From Methylobacterium sp. J-026 (GTDB lineage Bacteria > Pseudomonadota > Alphaproteobacteria > Rhizobiales > Beijerinckiaceae): a DNA stretch of 64,000 nt. Positions 63,355-64,000 of the stretch are shown here, in pieces (position 1 is the stretch's first letter; each line of letters starts with the position of its first letter). The stretch is taken from positions 1-64,000 of the forward strand of contig NZ_JAKSYC010000065.1 of NCBI RefSeq assembly GCF_022829585.1, in the 5' to 3' direction. Below the pieces are notes generated by a model. It made no database searches, was not told the DNA's origin, and saw only the letters and a program-made list of their open reading frames with translations. The position numbers and the translations under genes were made by a program.

Positions 63355-63365
63355 GGGGGGGGGGG
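63355..63365. repeat. Run of 11 G
   Basis: A homopolymer of 11 G, the longest in the window, lies in the DUF3429-icd gap after the family-B repeat and before the icd terminator. Such tracts slip in replication and sequencing, so its length may vary or be in error. Confidence 0.8.
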
Positions 63366-63393
63366 CAGCGCCGGCGGTCCTGGATGGCAAAAC

Positions 63394-63418
63394 GGCGGAC
63401 GTCCCGGGGACGCCCGCC
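63394..63418 (-). terminator. icd: Intrinsic terminator of icd
   Basis: Read on the minus strand, GGCGGGCGTCC pairs with GGACGTCCGCC (one G-U) with a 3-base loop and is followed by GTTTTG. It begins 27 bases beyond the icd stop codon and points the right way. Confidence 0.75.
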
Positions 63419-63444
63419 ATCCGTCGTGTCGCTGCAGAGCCGCG

Positions 63445-64000
63445 TCAGGCACCCATCGCGGATTTCAGGTTCTGGTCGACCTTGTCGAGGAAGCCGGTGG
63501 TCGAGAGCCACTTCTGCTCCGGCCCGACCAGCAGCGCGAGGTCCTTGGTCATGTGCCCGGCCTCGACGGTGTCGACGCAGACCTTCTCGAGGGTGGCCGA
63601 AAACTTCGCCAGATCGTCGTTGCCGTCGAGCTTGGCCCGGTGCGAGAGGCCGCGGGTCCAGGCGAAGATCGAGGCGATCGAGTTGGTCGAGGTCTCGCGG
63701 CCCTTCTGGTGCTCGCGGTAGTGGCGCGTCACGGTGCCGTGGGCGGCCTCGGCCTCGACGGTCTGGCCGTCCGGGGTCATCAGCACGGAGGTCATCAGAC
63801 CGAGCGAGCCGAAGCCCTGCGCGGCGGTGTCCGACTGGACGTCGCCGTCGTAGTTCTTGCAGGCCCAGACATAGCCGCCCGACCACTTGAGGCACGAGGC
63901 GACCATGTCGTCGATCAGGCGGTGCTCGTAGGTGATCCCGAGTGGCTTGAACTTGGCCTCGAACTCCTCCTCGTAGACCTTCTGGAACAGGTCCTTGAAC
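63445..64000 (-). CDS. icd: NADP-dependent isocitrate dehydrogenase, C-terminal part (partial)
   Basis: The gene runs off the right edge; about 185 residues are seen. [70 protein letters not shown]-type order (in pieces), [37 protein letters not shown] (NADP site, in pieces), and a C-terminal [21 protein letters not shown] mark the eukaryote-type NADP enzyme of the TCA cycle. Terminator just after it. Confidence 0.96.
   Translation of the reverse strand, partial: FKDLFQKVYEEEFEAKFKPLGITYEHRLIDDMVASCLKWSGGYVWACKNYDGDVQSDTAAQGFGSLGLMTSVLMTPDGQTVEAEAAHGTVTRHYREHQKGRETSTNSIASIFAWTRGLSHRAKLDGNDDLAKFSATLEKVCVDTVEAGHMTKDLALLVGPEQKWLSTTGFLDKVDQNLKSAMGA

Noticed and set aside
1-64000. tRNA, rRNA, CRISPR arrays, integrases or transposases
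   Set aside because: None recognised by eye; the repeated elements are intergenic hairpin families without an associated recombinase in the window.

Overview
The window reads as chromosomal DNA of a GC-rich alphaproteobacterium, most likely Methylobacterium or a close relative in the Hyphomicrobiales. This is inferred from gene content: a split F-ATPase Fo cluster with both b and b' subunits, a bacterial NDUFA12 homologue next to DUF2155-aat-accC-accB, an Icd of the eukaryote-like NADP type, vitamin B12-dependent NrdJ, and a malonate mdc/mad locus. I see no rRNA, tRNA, CRISPR array, phage or intact insertion sequence. Almost all of the window is core or slowly evolving accessory DNA.

Layout. 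1-2.0 kb is the end of a suf Fe-S assembly operon (sufD end, sufS, sufT). 2.0-4.0 kb holds a decayed Uma2 gene and four small proteins, three of them membrane proteins lying among CtrA-like TTAA-N7-TTAA sites. 4.1-10.7 kb carries an ABC-2 exporter pair, an alpha/beta hydrolase, an FkbM methyltransferase, an intact Uma2 gene, sfsA, a CinA/MoaB-type protein and a formate/nitrite-family channel. 10.7-15.0 kb is an NDH-2-like dehydrogenase, then the Fo operon atpI-B-E-F'-F with a recognisable promoter and terminator. 15.1-17.8 kb holds a Tat-exported DsbA-like protein, a DUF721 (DciA-like) protein and a mutY gene with an unusual AT-hook tail. 17.9-25.4 kb is the malonate locus: mdcA-C-D-E-G-H on the minus strand, and divergent madL-madM plus a GntR regulator on the plus strand. 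MdcB is missing. 25.6-29.0 kb holds an AT-richer glycosyltransferase and a soluble PAS-PAS chemoreceptor. 29.6-33.2 kb is a two-gene molybdenum hydroxylase.

33.3-40.9 kb is a kdp potassium-pump operon. It contains a 27-residue leader gene, kdpF, kdpA, a 63-residue membrane protein, kdpB, kdpC and kdpD, but no kdpE. 41-47 kb carries a VIT-family transporter, a royal-jelly/SMP-30-like secreted protein and nrdJ. 47.5-52.3 kb is the NDUFA12, DUF2155, aat, accC, accB and DsbA block. 52.5-64 kb carries an aminotransferase, a gph-like HAD phosphatase, three tiny genes, an O-acetylhomoserine sulfhydrylase, a DmdC-like acyl-CoA dehydrogenase, a large PodJ-like Sel1-repeat polarity protein, a DUF3429 protein and the truncated icd gene.

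Two families of GC-rich intergenic repeats, with two copies each, sit in the gaps. One copy lies inside the mdc operon, exactly where mdcB is found in other bacteria. Most calls rest on reading protein motifs; no database search was possible.
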